Below, piece after piece: positions 10,113 to 19,010 of a DNA stretch of 64,000 nt. The notes below the pieces were generated by a model. It did no database searches. It was not told the DNA's origin and worked only from the letters and a program-made list of their open reading frames with translations. Every line of letters begins with the position of its first letter. Position 1 is the stretch's first letter. A program made the position numbers and the translations under genes. The DNA lies in assembly GCF_004364285.1 (NCBI RefSeq), contig NZ_SOBE01000001.1:186001-250000 (forward strand), written 5' to 3'. This DNA comes from Frigoribacterium sp. PhB116 (GTDB lineage: Bacteria > Actinomycetota > Actinomycetes > Actinomycetales > Microbacteriaceae).

Positions 10113-11234
10113 CTAGTAGGTGCGCTTCGTCACCGTGTCGGCGAGCCGCGTGAGCTGGGCCCGGGCCGAGGGTGCGAGATCCGCCCCGTCGAGGGCGGTC
10201 ACGGCGCGCTCGACCTGGTCGGTGATCGACTGCTCGACCGCTTCCACGGCCCCCGACTCCCTCAGCGTCGCCTGCAGCACGCCGATCTGGTCGTCGTCGA
10301 GGTCGGGATCGCCCAGCAGCTCGTCGAGCAGGCGGACGGAGCTCGGCGGCAGCGCCCGGCGGGCCGTCGCCACGAGGACGGTGCGCTTGCCCTCGCGGAG
10401 GTCGTCGCCGGCGGGCTTGCCGGTCACCTCGGGGTCGCCGAAGACGCCCAGCAGGTCGTCGCGGAGCTGGTAGGCGATGCCGAGGGGGAGCCCGAAGCGC
10501 CGCAGCGACTCGAGCTCGGACTCGGAGCCGCCGGCCATGGCCGCCCCGATGGTGAGCGGTGCCTCGACGCTGTACTTCGCGGACTTGTAGACGATGACCC
10601 TCTGGGCCCGGGGCAGCAGGTCGACGTCGGGCACGCTGCGCCAGGCGTTCTCCTCGAGGATGTCGAGGTACTGGCCCACGGTGACCTCGGTGCGCATGCG
10701 GTTGAACTCGCGCCGAGCCGAGAGGGCGGCGCCCCGGGACTCGAGGGCGTCGAGGGCCTCGCTGATCTGCTCGTCGCTCCACGCGAGGAGGAGGTCGCCC
10801 ATGAGCAAGGCCGCCGACGTGCCGAAGCCGGACGCGGAGCCGAGCCACCCGCCCTCGCGGTGCAGGGCCTCGAACCGGCGGTGCGCGGCGGGACGCCCGC
10901 GACGGGTGTCGGAGTTGTCCATGATGTCGTCGTGCACGAGCGCGGCCGCGTGGAAGAACTCGAGCCCGACGGAGGCGGTCATCACGGCGTCGAGGGAGCG
11001 CTGGTCGACGGTCGTCCCGAGCGGGTCGAACCCGGCGTCACGGCCGGCGACGGACTGCCAGCCCCAGTAGCAGAACAGGGCCCGGAAGCGCTTGCCGCCG
11101 CGGAGCAGGTCGCTGGAGAAACCGGCGAAGGGGGAGAGGTCGTCGGCGATGCCCCGGAGGGCCGGTCGGCGGTCGTCGAGGAACCGATCGATGCGCTCTT
11201 GAACGACGTCCACTAACCGCGTACTCTCAGCCAC
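10113..11234 (-). CDS. Polyprenyl (geranylgeranyl-type) diphosphate synthase
   Basis: Elongates allylic diphosphates with isopentenyl diphosphate to make C20 or longer prenyl chains for carotenoids, menaquinone or lipid carriers. The 373-residue product has the first Asp-rich motif LVHDDIMDNSD near residue 110, GGKRFRALFCYW near 48 and the second Asp-rich motif QLRDDLLGVFGDPEVTGK near 257. It corresponds in place to idsA2 of M. tuberculosis. GTG 11234 is chosen because TAGGCT (11247-11242 on the minus strand) ends 7 nt upstream. An in-frame extension to 11339 would run through that promoter. Chain length cannot be assigned from the sequence. Confidence 0.9.
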   Translation of the reverse strand: MAESTRLVDVVQERIDRFLDDRRPALRGIADDLSPFAGFSSDLLRGGKRFRALFCYWGWQSVAGRDAGFDPLGTTVDQRSLDAVMTASVGLEFFHAAALVHDDIMDNSDTRRGRPAAHRRFEALHREGGWLGSASGFGTSAALLMGDLLLAWSDEQISEALDALESRGAALSARREFNRMRTEVTVGQYLDILEENAWRSVPDVDLLPRAQRVIVYKSAKYSVEAPLTIGAAMAGGSESELESLRRFGLPLGIAYQLRDDLLGVFGDPEVTGKPAGDDLREGKRTVLVATARRALPPSSVRLLDELLGDPDLDDDQIGVLQATLRESGAVEAVEQSITDQVERAVTALDGADLAPSARAQLTRLADTVTKRTY

Positions 11235-11332
11235 GCTGCCTAGCCTAGCCACAGCGCCCGGGCATACACTCGCCCGTATCCACACGCGGTGATCCCGAGG
11301 CCGCGGGGCCTGTGCTCGAAGGGAACAAAGAG

Positions 11333-11746
11333 ATGCCACTTTCCGAACAGGAGCAACGACTCCTCGAAGAGATGGAGCGGAGCCTCTACAGCAACGACTC
11401 CGACTTCGTGGCGACGGTCGGCGGGCGCCGTGGGCGCCCGAACTACACGATGGTCGTCATCGGCGTGCTCGCGGCTCTCGTCGGCATCGCGGTCATCGTC
11501 ACCGGCGTCATCATCCGGACTCCTCCGGTGGGCCCCCTCGTCGGCGTGGCTGGCTTCGTGCTCCTCGTGGCCGGTGCCGTCTTCGCGATGGCGCCTCCTC
11601 GTCGTGGCTCGCAGGCTCGTCCCTCCGCCGCGTCGTCCGCTCCCGGCTCCGCTCGTCCGTCAGCCTCACGCCCCGCGCGCAGCGGCAGCATGATGGACCG
11701 GCTCAACGACCGCTGGGAGCGCCGCCAGGACGGCGACCGCTCCTAG
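11333..11746 (+). CDS. DUF3040 membrane protein
   Basis: A 137-residue protein with the N-terminal MPLSEQEQRLLEEMERSLYSNDSDF characteristic of DUF3040, then two membrane helices (MVVIGVLAALVGIAVIVTGV and VGVAGFVLLVAGAVFAMA, roughly 44-90) and a basic Ser/Arg-rich tail. The family is confined to actinobacteria and commonly sits just upstream of mraZ, as here; its job is unknown. GAAGGGAA precedes ATG 11333; an upstream in-frame GTG at 11312 overlaps that signal and is less likely. Confidence 0.85.
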   Translation: MPLSEQEQRLLEEMERSLYSNDSDFVATVGGRRGRPNYTMVVIGVLAALVGIAVIVTGVIIRTPPVGPLVGVAGFVLLVAGAVFAMAPPRRGSQARPSAASSAPGSARPSASRPARSGSMMDRLNDRWERRQDGDRS

Positions 11747-11771
11747 TCCTCCACTTCGCACCACGACCTCA

Positions 11772-11795
11772 GGGGTCGGCCTCCGGGCCGGCCCC
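11772..11795 (+). terminator. Terminator after the DUF3040 gene
   Basis: A 10-bp stem with one G-T pair (11772-11781 with 11786-11795), a TCCG loop and a short T-rich tail (TTTCT) follow the stop codon by 25 nt. Confidence 0.7.
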
Positions 11796-11984
11796 TTTCT
11801 CGTGCGCCCGGGGCCTCCTCGCGCCTCCACCCGGGGTTCCTTGCCGGTGCCCGCACGTGTCCTCGGCCCGGCTCATGGTCTGTCGCCCCCTCGTCCTTCC
11901 CTTCTCCTCCACCGCCGTGACCCCCGAACTGGAGCGGATCCGGGAGGGGCCAGCACGACTTCGACCCCATCTCGCCTATCCGGG
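11796..11984. other. Upstream part of the DUF3040-mraZ spacer, no gene
   Basis: This GC-rich stretch between the terminator and the MraZ boxes shows no credible coding frame or repeat. The mraZ promoter should lie in or just after it, but I cannot pick a -35/-10 pair with confidence. Confidence 0.4.
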
Positions 11985-12009
11985 TGGGGGATTGTGGAGT
12001 AAAGTGGAG
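11985..12009 (+). promoter_or_regulatory. Triple MraZ box (TGGRG repeats at 10-bp spacing)
   Basis: TGGGG at 11985, TGGAG at 11995 and TGGAG at 12005 are direct repeats exactly one helical turn apart, 45-69 nt before mraZ. MraZ proteins are known to bind such TGGGN-type repeats and repress their own operon, so this is a strong candidate autoregulatory operator. Confidence 0.8.
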
Positions 12010-12053
12010 GCACGTGCCACGAACGGGGTGCGGGGCGAAGGGGGGCGAGGCGC

Positions 12054-12485
12054 ATGTTCCTCGGCACCTACTCGCCCAAGCTCGACGAGAAGGGCCGGAT
12101 CATCCTCCCCGCGAAGTTCCGTGACGAGCTGGCCTCCGGCCTCGTCATGACCCGCGGTCAAGAGCGCTGCGTCTACGTGTTCAGCCAGGCCGAGTTCGAG
12201 GACATGCACACGCGCATCCGGCAGGCGCCGATCACGAGCAAGGAGGGGCGCGACTACATGCGCCTGTTCCTCTCCGGCGCCAGCGACGACGTCCCCGACA
12301 AGCAGAACCGCGTCACGATCCCGTCCCAGCTGCGGGACTACGCGGGCCTGGGTCGCGACCTCACGGTCATCGGCGCGGGCAACCGTGCCGAGATCTGGGC
12401 CACGGACGCGTGGAACACCTACTACGAGGCCCAGGAGGCCGCGTTCGCGAACACCACGGAGGAGGTGATCCCCGGGCTCTTCTAG
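12054..12485 (+). CDS. mraZ: Transcriptional regulator MraZ
   Basis: Repressor of the dcw operon, an oligomeric ring of AbrB-like folds. The 143-residue product contains both tandem DXXXR signatures: [20 protein letters not shown] near residue 5 and [20 protein letters not shown] near 80. It is the first gene of the cell-wall cluster and sits directly downstream of three MraZ boxes, consistent with self-repression. AGGGGGG precedes ATG 12054. Confidence 0.97.
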   Translation: MFLGTYSPKLDEKGRIILPAKFRDELASGLVMTRGQERCVYVFSQAEFEDMHTRIRQAPITSKEGRDYMRLFLSGASDDVPDKQNRVTIPSQLRDYAGLGRDLTVIGAGNRAEIWATDAWNTYYEAQEAAFANTTEEVIPGLF

Positions 12486-12587
12486 CTCCTCGGCCCTGAC
12501 TCCCAGCCGTCCGCCCTGGCGCACCTTCCCCGGTGCCAGGTCGAGATGGATGGGGATCAGGGCCCGGGATCCAGGCCCAGGTCAGCC

Positions 12588-13538
12588 ATGGCAGATCAGA
12601 TCCACACCCCCGTCCTCCTCGAGCGCACGCTCGAGCTCCTCGCCCCGGCGATCTCGCGCCCCGGCGCCGTCGCGGTCGACGCCACGCTCGGCATGGGCGG
12701 CCACGCGGCCGCGATGCTCGAGCGGTTCCCCGACCTCACCGTGGTCGGCCTCGACCGCGACACCGAGGCGCTCGCGATCGCCGGCGAGCGTCTACGACCG
12801 TTCGGCGAGCGTGCCCGACTGGTGCACACGCGCTACGACGGCGTGGCCGACGCCCTCGACGAGCTGGGCATCGACGAGGTGCAGGGCGTGCTCTTCGACC
12901 TCGGCGTCTCGTCCCTCCAGCTCGACCGGGTCGAGCGGGGGTTCTCCTACTCCAAGGACGCACCGCTCGACATGCGCATGGACCCGACCTCCCCTGTCAC
13001 GGCCGAGACGATCCTGGCCGAGTACCCCGAGTCCGAGCTGCGACGCATCTTCTACCAGTACGGCGAGGAGAAGCTCAGCCCCCGGTACGCTCGCCGCATC
13101 GTCGAGCACCGCGCCGAGGCGCCGCTCCGTCGCAGCGGAGAACTCGTCGACCTCCTCATCGCCGCCACGCCGATGGCCCTGCAGCGGGCGGGCCACCCTG
13201 CCAAGCGCGTCTTCCAGGCGCTGCGCATCGAGGTGAACGGCGAGCTGGCCTCGCTCGAGGCGGCCGTCCCCGCCGCCCTCGACCGCATCGCCGTCGAGGG
13301 TCGCGTCGTCGTGCTCTCGTACCAGTCGCTCGAGGACCGCTTCGTCAAGCGCGAACTCGCGGCCCGGACCACCTCGACGGCGCCCCAGGGTCTCCCGGTC
13401 GAGCTGCCCGAGCACCGGCCCGGCTACCGCCTCCTCGTGCGCGGCGCCGAGCTCGCCACCGCCGACGAGATCGACCTGAACCCCCGAGCCAAGCCCGTGC
13501 GACTGCGTGCAGCCGAACGAATCCGGAGAACAGCATGA
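12588..13538 (+). CDS. rsmH: 16S rRNA m4C1402 methyltransferase
   Basis: Methylates N4 of C1402 in the decoding centre of 16S rRNA using S-adenosylmethionine. The product (316 residues from ATG 12588) starts with the family signature ADQIHTPVLLERTLELL, then VDATLGMGGHAAAML (SAM binding) and FDLGVSSLQLDRVERGFSY. An in-frame ATG at 12546 would add 14 residues; neither has a good Shine-Dalgarno, and 12588 gives the usual family N-terminus. Its stop overlaps the ftsL start as ATGA. Confidence 0.95.
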   Translation: MADQIHTPVLLERTLELLAPAISRPGAVAVDATLGMGGHAAAMLERFPDLTVVGLDRDTEALAIAGERLRPFGERARLVHTRYDGVADALDELGIDEVQGVLFDLGVSSLQLDRVERGFSYSKDAPLDMRMDPTSPVTAETILAEYPESELRRIFYQYGEEKLSPRYARRIVEHRAEAPLRRSGELVDLLIAATPMALQRAGHPAKRVFQALRIEVNGELASLEAAVPAALDRIAVEGRVVVLSYQSLEDRFVKRELAARTTSTAPQGLPVELPEHRPGYRLLVRGAELATADEIDLNPRAKPVRLRAAERIRRTA

Positions 13539-14173
13539 GCAACGCCGCAATCGACCCGATACCGCAGCGCCGCCCCTCGCACGAGCCTCGCCGGGCACCG
13601 GTCGAGATCGTCACGAGCAGGGCACAGCGTCGCGCGCGGCCCCGGATCGCGTACGCGCTCGTGGCGACCGCCTCCTTGTTCGTCCTGCTCCTGACGCAGC
13701 TGGCGATCAGCATCGCCCTCAGCGACGGGGCGTACACGATCTCCGACCTGCAGGCCGAGAAGACCGAGCTGACGCGCGACCAGCAGAAGTACTCCGAGCA
13801 GCTCGACGTCCTCTCGTCGCCGCAGAACCTGGCCAACAACGCCGAACAGCTCGGCATGGTCCGCAACTCGAACCCGGTCTACCTCGACCCGACGACCGGC
13901 GCGGTGCACGGCGACCCTGCCCCGGCCGACGGCACGGCGGACGGCACGGACAACCTGATCCCGAACACCCTGCTCGACGGCGTCCCCCTCGCGACGGTCG
14001 CACCCGACGCGGCGACCACCGACACGGCGGACCCGGCGGCGGCGTCGAGCGACACGGCCGCGCAGGGCACGCCTCCGACCGACTCCGCCATGACGGGCGC
14101 GGCGACCGCGGGATCCGGCACCCCGTCGGTAGCGTCTGACCCTGACCAGCTCGCGGCTCCCCAGACCCGCTAG
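13535..14173 (+). CDS. ftsL: FtsL-like divisome protein with long C-terminal tail
   Basis: Bitopic division protein. The 212-residue product has a basic cytoplasmic N-terminus, one membrane helix (IAYALVATASLFVLLLTQLA, about 44-63), and a short coiled coil with the septal-protein signature LTRDQQKYSEQLDVLSSPQNLANNAEQLGMV. After about residue 120 comes an 85-residue tail rich in Ala, Asp, Thr and Pro, absent from most FtsL proteins. ATG 13535 overlaps the rsmH stop (ATGA), indicating translational coupling. Assignment rests on topology and position before ftsI, as FtsL sequences diverge strongly. Confidence 0.85.
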   Translation: MSNAAIDPIPQRRPSHEPRRAPVEIVTSRAQRRARPRIAYALVATASLFVLLLTQLAISIALSDGAYTISDLQAEKTELTRDQQKYSEQLDVLSSPQNLANNAEQLGMVRNSNPVYLDPTTGAVHGDPAPADGTADGTDNLIPNTLLDGVPLATVAPDAATTDTADPAAASSDTAAQGTPPTDSAMTGAATAGSGTPSVASDPDQLAAPQTR

Positions 14174-14174
14174 C

Positions 14175-14196
14175 GGTGCGCCCTCCGTGGCGCACC
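14175..14196 (+). other. Intercistronic hairpin between ftsL and ftsI
   Basis: GGTGCGCC (14175-14182) pairs perfectly with GGCGCACC (14189-14196) just after the ftsL stop; this is one of the few non-overlapping junctions of the cluster. It could be a weak attenuator or an RNA-processing or stability element; no T-run follows. Confidence 0.4.
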
Positions 14197-14248
14197 TGAC
14201 GACGACAGCGGCCGGTGCCACACGACCTGCCGCGGTGAGGACACCTTC

Positions 14249-16039
14249 GTGAACACAGCCCCTCGCAGCCGCCGGCTCCGGGCGACGCTGGCCATGGCCG
14301 TCGTGATCGCGCTGGTGGGCGTGTTCGTCGTCCGCCTGGCCGACATCCAGCTCGTCCAGGCCGCCGAGCTCAACGCGCAGTCGCAGAACAAGCGCGAGAT
14401 CCAGCAGGTGACGTACGGCGACCGGGGCGACATCACCGCGAACGACGGCACGGTCCTCGCCGGCAGCGTCACGCGGTACAACATCACCGCCGCACCGGCC
14501 TTCGCCGCCGACGTCACCGTGACGGGGACGGACGCAGACGGCGAGAAGACCAAGGTCGCGATGTCGGTCGACCAGGTGCTGGCCGAGGTGGCTGAGATCA
14601 CCGGCGGGTCGGCGGAGACCATGCAGGAGGCGCTCACCCGCGACCCCGAGGCCAACTTCGCGTTCCTCGTCAAGGGCGTAGACGTCGACGCCTTCCGCGC
14701 CGTCCGCGACCTCAAGAACAGCGGAGTGTCCTGGCTCTACTTCGAGCGCCAGTCCGCCCGCACCTACCCGAACGGCTCGGTGGCCGGCAACCTCACGGGC
14801 TTCGTCGGCACGGACGGGCCGCAGGCGGGGCTCGAGCGCACGGCCGATTCCTGCCTCGCCGGCACGAACGGCAGCGAGACCTACGAGCGCGGCGCCGACG
14901 GCGTGCAGCTCCCGGGCAGCACCGTGACCACGAAGGAGGCGGTGGCCGGCGGCACCCTGCAGCTCACCGTCGACAAGGACCTGCAGTACATGACGCAGCA
15001 GGCGATCGCCGAGCAGGGCCAGGCCATCGGGGCCGAGTCGGCCACCGCCGTGGTCCAGGAGGTGGCGACCGGCAAGCTGCTCGCCGTGGCCGACTGGCCC
15101 ACCGTCGACCCCAACGACGTGAACCTGACGAAGGACGTCGGCGACCTCGGCTCGAAGGCCTTCACCGCCTCCTACGAGCCGGGCTCGACCTTCAAGGCGA
15201 TGACCGCGGCCATGCTGCTCGACTCCGGCAAGGCCACGCCGACGAGCCAGGCGACCGTTCCGTACTCCCGCTCGTTCCCCTGGGGCGGCGAGATCCACGA
15301 CGCGAGCTTCCACCCGACCGAGCGGCTCACGCTGACCGGCATCCTGCGCGACTCCTCCAACGTCGGCATCTCGCTGCTGGGCCAGAACCTCAGCGCGCAG
15401 GCGCGGTACGACTACATGGTCAAGTTCGGCCTGAACGAGCCCACGGCCGTCGGGTTCCTCGGCGAGCCGACGCAGGGCGTCCGGGCCGCGAGCTCGTGGG
15501 ACCAGCAGACGAGCATCAACACGATGTTCGGCCAGGGCGTCTCGACGACGGCGCTGCACGTGGCGAGCATCTTCCAGACCCTCGGCAACCACGGCGTCAG
15601 GCTCCCGTCCCAGCTCGTCGAGGGCTGCACGGCCGCCGACGGGACGGTGACGCCGGCCCCCGCCGTCGAGGGCACGACCGTGGTGTCGCCGTGGGCCGCC
15701 GACACCACGGTGAACATGCTCGAGAGCGTCGTCTCGGCCGGCGAGCAGAAGGACGCGCTGACCATCCCGGGCTACCGCGTCGCCGCCAAGACCGGCACCG
15801 CCGAGATGGCCCGCGCCGACGGCACCGGCTACGGTTCCGACCGCGTGGTGTCCGTCGCGGGCATCGCCCCGGCCGAGGACCCGAAGTACGTCGTCGTCGT
15901 GAGCTTCACCAAGCCCAGTACCATGAAGACGTCGGCCGCCGCGGCGCCGACCTTCAACAAGATCATGTCCCAGGTCCTCGAGATGTACCGCGTCCCTCCG
16001 TCGACGGAGCCCGCACCGGCCATCCCCCAGACCTGGTGA
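14249..16039 (+). CDS. ftsI: Septal class B penicillin-binding protein (FtsI/PBP3)
   Basis: Transpeptidase that cross-links septal peptidoglycan, working with FtsW. The 596-residue protein has an N-terminal membrane helix (about 10-32), a pedestal/dimerisation domain, and the transpeptidase domain with all three active-site motifs: STFK near residue 313, SSN near 370 and KTG near 513. There is no C-terminal PASTA domain. GTG 14249 follows a GTGAGG-type signal. It corresponds to PbpB of mycobacteria. Confidence 0.96.
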   Translation: MNTAPRSRRLRATLAMAVVIALVGVFVVRLADIQLVQAAELNAQSQNKREIQQVTYGDRGDITANDGTVLAGSVTRYNITAAPAFAADVTVTGTDADGEKTKVAMSVDQVLAEVAEITGGSAETMQEALTRDPEANFAFLVKGVDVDAFRAVRDLKNSGVSWLYFERQSARTYPNGSVAGNLTGFVGTDGPQAGLERTADSCLAGTNGSETYERGADGVQLPGSTVTTKEAVAGGTLQLTVDKDLQYMTQQAIAEQGQAIGAESATAVVQEVATGKLLAVADWPTVDPNDVNLTKDVGDLGSKAFTASYEPGSTFKAMTAAMLLDSGKATPTSQATVPYSRSFPWGGEIHDASFHPTERLTLTGILRDSSNVGISLLGQNLSAQARYDYMVKFGLNEPTAVGFLGEPTQGVRAASSWDQQTSINTMFGQGVSTTALHVASIFQTLGNHGVRLPSQLVEGCTAADGTVTPAPAVEGTTVVSPWAADTTVNMLESVVSAGEQKDALTIPGYRVAAKTGTAEMARADGTGYGSDRVVSVAGIAPAEDPKYVVVVSFTKPSTMKTSAAAAPTFNKIMSQVLEMYRVPPSTEPAPAIPQTW

Positions 16040-16053
16040 GAGAAGAGGATTCA

Positions 16054-17604
16054 TTGAGCGCCCGGATCCCCCCGGTCCTTCGACCGGAACATCCGTCGGC
16101 GAGGTCACTCGCCCAGCTGGTCAGCGAGTTCGGTCTCGAGCACGAGGGTTCCCTCGACGGCGTCGAGGTCACCGGAGTCACGCTGAGCACGGCGGACCTC
16201 CACCCCGGCGACCTGTACGTCGGCGTCCCCGGCGAGCACCGGCACGGTGCCGAGTTCGCCGCGCAGGCACGGGAGGGCGGCGCCGTCGCGCTGCTCACCG
16301 ACGCCGCGGGCCTCGAGATCGCCCGCGAGAGCGGGCTGCCCGTGGTGCTCGTCGACTCGCCCCGCGCGGCCCTCGGCGACGTCTCGGCGTGGATCTACCG
16401 CACCGGCGGCGACGACTCGCCCCTCCTGTTCGCCGTCACCGGCACGAACGGCAAGACCAGCACCTCCTACCTGCTCGAGGGCGTCCTCCGCCAGCTCGGG
16501 CTCGTGACCGGCCTCAGCAGCACGGCCGAGCGCCACATCGGCGACCTCACCGTCGTCAGCCGCCTGACCACGCCCGAGGCGAGCGAGATGCACGCCCTGC
16601 TGGCCCGCATGCGCGAGAGCGAGGTGCGAGCGGTGGCCGTCGAGGTCAGCGCACAGGCGCTCAGCCGCAACCGCGTCGACGGCCTCGTCTTCGACGTCGC
16701 GGCGTTCACCAACCTCAGCCACGACCACCTCGACGACTACGCCGACATGGAAGAGTACTTCCAGGCGAAGCTGCCGCTGTTCCAGCCCGACCGGGCGAAG
16801 CGCGCGGTCATCTCGCTCGACTCGCCGTACGGGCACCGCGTCGTCGACAACGCCCGCGTGCCCCTGACGACGATCACGATCCTCCCCGACGTCGAGGCCG
16901 ACTGGCGCGTCGAGATCCTCGACGAGCAGGCTGCCTGGACCGAGTTCCGGCTCACCGGCCCGGAGAACCGCGAGCTCGTCACCCGGGTGCCGCTCATCGG
17001 GTGGCACATGGTCGCGAACGCCGCCCTGGCGATCGTGATGCTGGTCGAGGCCGGCTTCGAGCTCGGCGCGATCTCGCAGGCCCTCGAGGCCGAGGGCGGC
17101 ATCGTCGCCTACCTGCCGGGCCGCACCGAGCGCGTCTCGGGCGACCGCGGCCCGAGCGTCTACGTCGACTTCGGGCACAGCCCGGACGCCTTCCTCACGA
17201 CCCTCGCGGCCGTCCGGCGCTTCACCCCCGGCAAGGTCATCATGTTGTTCGGCGCCGACGGCGACCGCGACAAGACCAAGCGCGGCGACATGGCCCGCGT
17301 GGCCGCCGAGGGCTCCGACATCCTCGTCGTCACCGACCACCACCCCCGCTTCGAGGACCCTGCCGAGATCCGCGCGACCCTCGTCGGCGCGGCCCGCGAG
17401 GCGTACCCGGAGCACGAGATCCACGAGGTCAGCCCACCAGAGGCGGCCATCCGCACCGCCGTCGGCCTGGCCGGCGAGGGCGACTCCATCCTCTGGGCCG
17501 GCCCCGGCCACCAGGACTACCGCGACATCCGCGGCGAGCGGACCCCTTACTCCGCTCGTGACGAGGCGCGTGCCGCGCTGCGAGAGGCCGGGTGGGCGGA
17601 GTGA
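16054..17604 (+). CDS. murE: UDP-N-acetylmuramoyl-tripeptide synthetase
   Basis: Adds the third, diamino acid residue to UDP-MurNAc-L-Ala-D-Glu with ATP. The 516-residue product contains the Mur-ligase P-loop TGTNGKTS (near 130), the carbamoylated-lysine region and the C-terminal domain. At residues 428-432 the substrate loop reads DHHPR where meso-DAP enzymes normally have DNPR and Lys enzymes differ, so the diamino acid is uncertain. Microbacteriaceae are known for diaminobutyrate, ornithine or lysine here. The start is TTG 16054, preceded by AGAAGAGGA; no ATG or GTG fits. Its stop overlaps the murF start as GTGA. Confidence 0.94.
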   Translation: MSARIPPVLRPEHPSARSLAQLVSEFGLEHEGSLDGVEVTGVTLSTADLHPGDLYVGVPGEHRHGAEFAAQAREGGAVALLTDAAGLEIARESGLPVVLVDSPRAALGDVSAWIYRTGGDDSPLLFAVTGTNGKTSTSYLLEGVLRQLGLVTGLSSTAERHIGDLTVVSRLTTPEASEMHALLARMRESEVRAVAVEVSAQALSRNRVDGLVFDVAAFTNLSHDHLDDYADMEEYFQAKLPLFQPDRAKRAVISLDSPYGHRVVDNARVPLTTITILPDVEADWRVEILDEQAAWTEFRLTGPENRELVTRVPLIGWHMVANAALAIVMLVEAGFELGAISQALEAEGGIVAYLPGRTERVSGDRGPSVYVDFGHSPDAFLTTLAAVRRFTPGKVIMLFGADGDRDKTKRGDMARVAAEGSDILVVTDHHPRFEDPAEIRATLVGAAREAYPEHEIHEVSPPEAAIRTAVGLAGEGDSILWAGPGHQDYRDIRGERTPYSARDEARAALREAGWAE

Positions 17605-19010
17605 TCGCCCTCACGCTGGCCGAGCTGGCCGAGATCGCCGGAGGTGCCCTGCACCTCCCCGAGGCCGGTCCCGACGTCGACCAGGTCGTCGACGGGTCGG
17701 TCGAGACCGACTCCCGGCTCGTGACACCCGGCTCCGTCTTCTTCGCCCTCCGCGGCGACGAGACCGACGGGCACCTCTTCGCCGACGCGGCCGTCGCCTC
17801 CGGTGCCGCGGTCGTCGTCGCCGAGCGTCCTCTCGACCTCGCCGTCCCCGTGGTCGTCGTCGACGACGGCGTGGCCGCCCTGTCCCGCCTCGCGGCGGGG
17901 GTCGTCGAGCGCGTCCGTCGCGGCGGGCGGCTGCGCGTCGTCGGCGTGACCGGCTCGAACGGCAAGACGAGCACGAAGAACATGCTCCGGGCCGTGCTGT
18001 CCGACGTCGGGCCGACCGTCGCGCCCGAGGGCTCGTTCAACAACCACGTCGGGGCACCGATCTCGATGCTGCGCGTCGACCTCGACACCGAGTTCCTCGT
18101 CGTCGAGATGGGCGCCTCCGGCCCGGGCGAGATCGCCCGCCTGGTCGCGATCGCCCGACCCGACACCGGCGTCGTCCTCAAGGTGGGCCTCGCGCACGCC
18201 GGCGGGTTCGGCGGCATCGAGGGCACCCGCGCGGCCAAGGCCGAGATGGTGACCGACCTGCCCCCGACGGCGACCGCCGTGCTCAACGTCGACGACGACC
18301 GCGTCGCCGGCATGGCGGCCGACACGGCCGCCCGCGTCGTCGGCTTCGGCCTGACCGGCTCGGCCGCCTACCGGGCGTCCGACCTCGAGGTCACCCGTGA
18401 GGGCACCTCCTTCGTGCTCGAGCACGACGGCGTCTCACGGCCCGTCCGGCTGCGCATCCTGGGCGAGCACCACGTGATGAACGCCCTCGCCGCCCTGACG
18501 GTGGCGGGGGAGTGGGGCCTCGACCTCGACCGCGCCGTCACCGTGCTCGAGGGCGTCGCCCGCGCCGAGCGCTGGCGCATGGAGGTGCTCGACGGAGGCG
18601 ACGGCGTCACCGTCGTCAACGACGCGTACAACGCGAGCCCCGACTCCGTCGCCGCGGCCCTGAAGACCCTGGCGCAGATCGTGCCCCCCGGTGGTCGGTC
18701 GATCGCCGTCCTCGGCGAGATGGCCGAGCTCGGCGACCTCGCCCGCGAGGAGCACGACCGCGTCGGACGCCTCGTCGTCCGGCTCAACGTCGGCCAGCTG
18801 GTGGTCGTCGGCCACGAGGCCCGGCACATCCACGTCGCCGCCGGGCTCGAGGGCTCGTGGGACGGCGAGTCCGTCCTCGTCGACACCGTCGACGAGGCCT
18901 ACGACCTGCTCCGTCGGACGCTGCGCGACGGCGACGTCGTGCTCGTGAAGTCGTCGAAGTCGGCCGGTCTCCGCCACCTCGGCGACCGCCTCGCGGGGGT
19001 GTCCTCGTGA
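17601..19010 (+). CDS. murF: UDP-N-acetylmuramoyl-tripeptide--D-alanyl-D-alanine ligase
   Basis: Adds D-Ala-D-Ala to the UDP-muramyl tripeptide with ATP, completing the cytoplasmic pentapeptide. The 469-residue product shows [15 protein letters not shown] (P-loop, near residue 115), SFNNHVGAP and the C-terminal [15 protein letters not shown] 17601 forms a 4-bp GTGA overlap with murE; a GTG 9 nt further upstream in frame is possible but would break this pattern. Confidence 0.96.
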   Translation: MIALTLAELAEIAGGALHLPEAGPDVDQVVDGSVETDSRLVTPGSVFFALRGDETDGHLFADAAVASGAAVVVAERPLDLAVPVVVVDDGVAALSRLAAGVVERVRRGGRLRVVGVTGSNGKTSTKNMLRAVLSDVGPTVAPEGSFNNHVGAPISMLRVDLDTEFLVVEMGASGPGEIARLVAIARPDTGVVLKVGLAHAGGFGGIEGTRAAKAEMVTDLPPTATAVLNVDDDRVAGMAADTAARVVGFGLTGSAAYRASDLEVTREGTSFVLEHDGVSRPVRLRILGEHHVMNALAALTVAGEWGLDLDRAVTVLEGVARAERWRMEVLDGGDGVTVVNDAYNASPDSVAAALKTLAQIVPPGGRSIAVLGEMAELGDLAREEHDRVGRLVVRLNVGQLVVVGHEARHIHVAAGLEGSWDGESVLVDTVDEAYDLLRRTLRDGDVVLVKSSKSAGLRHLGDRLAGVSS

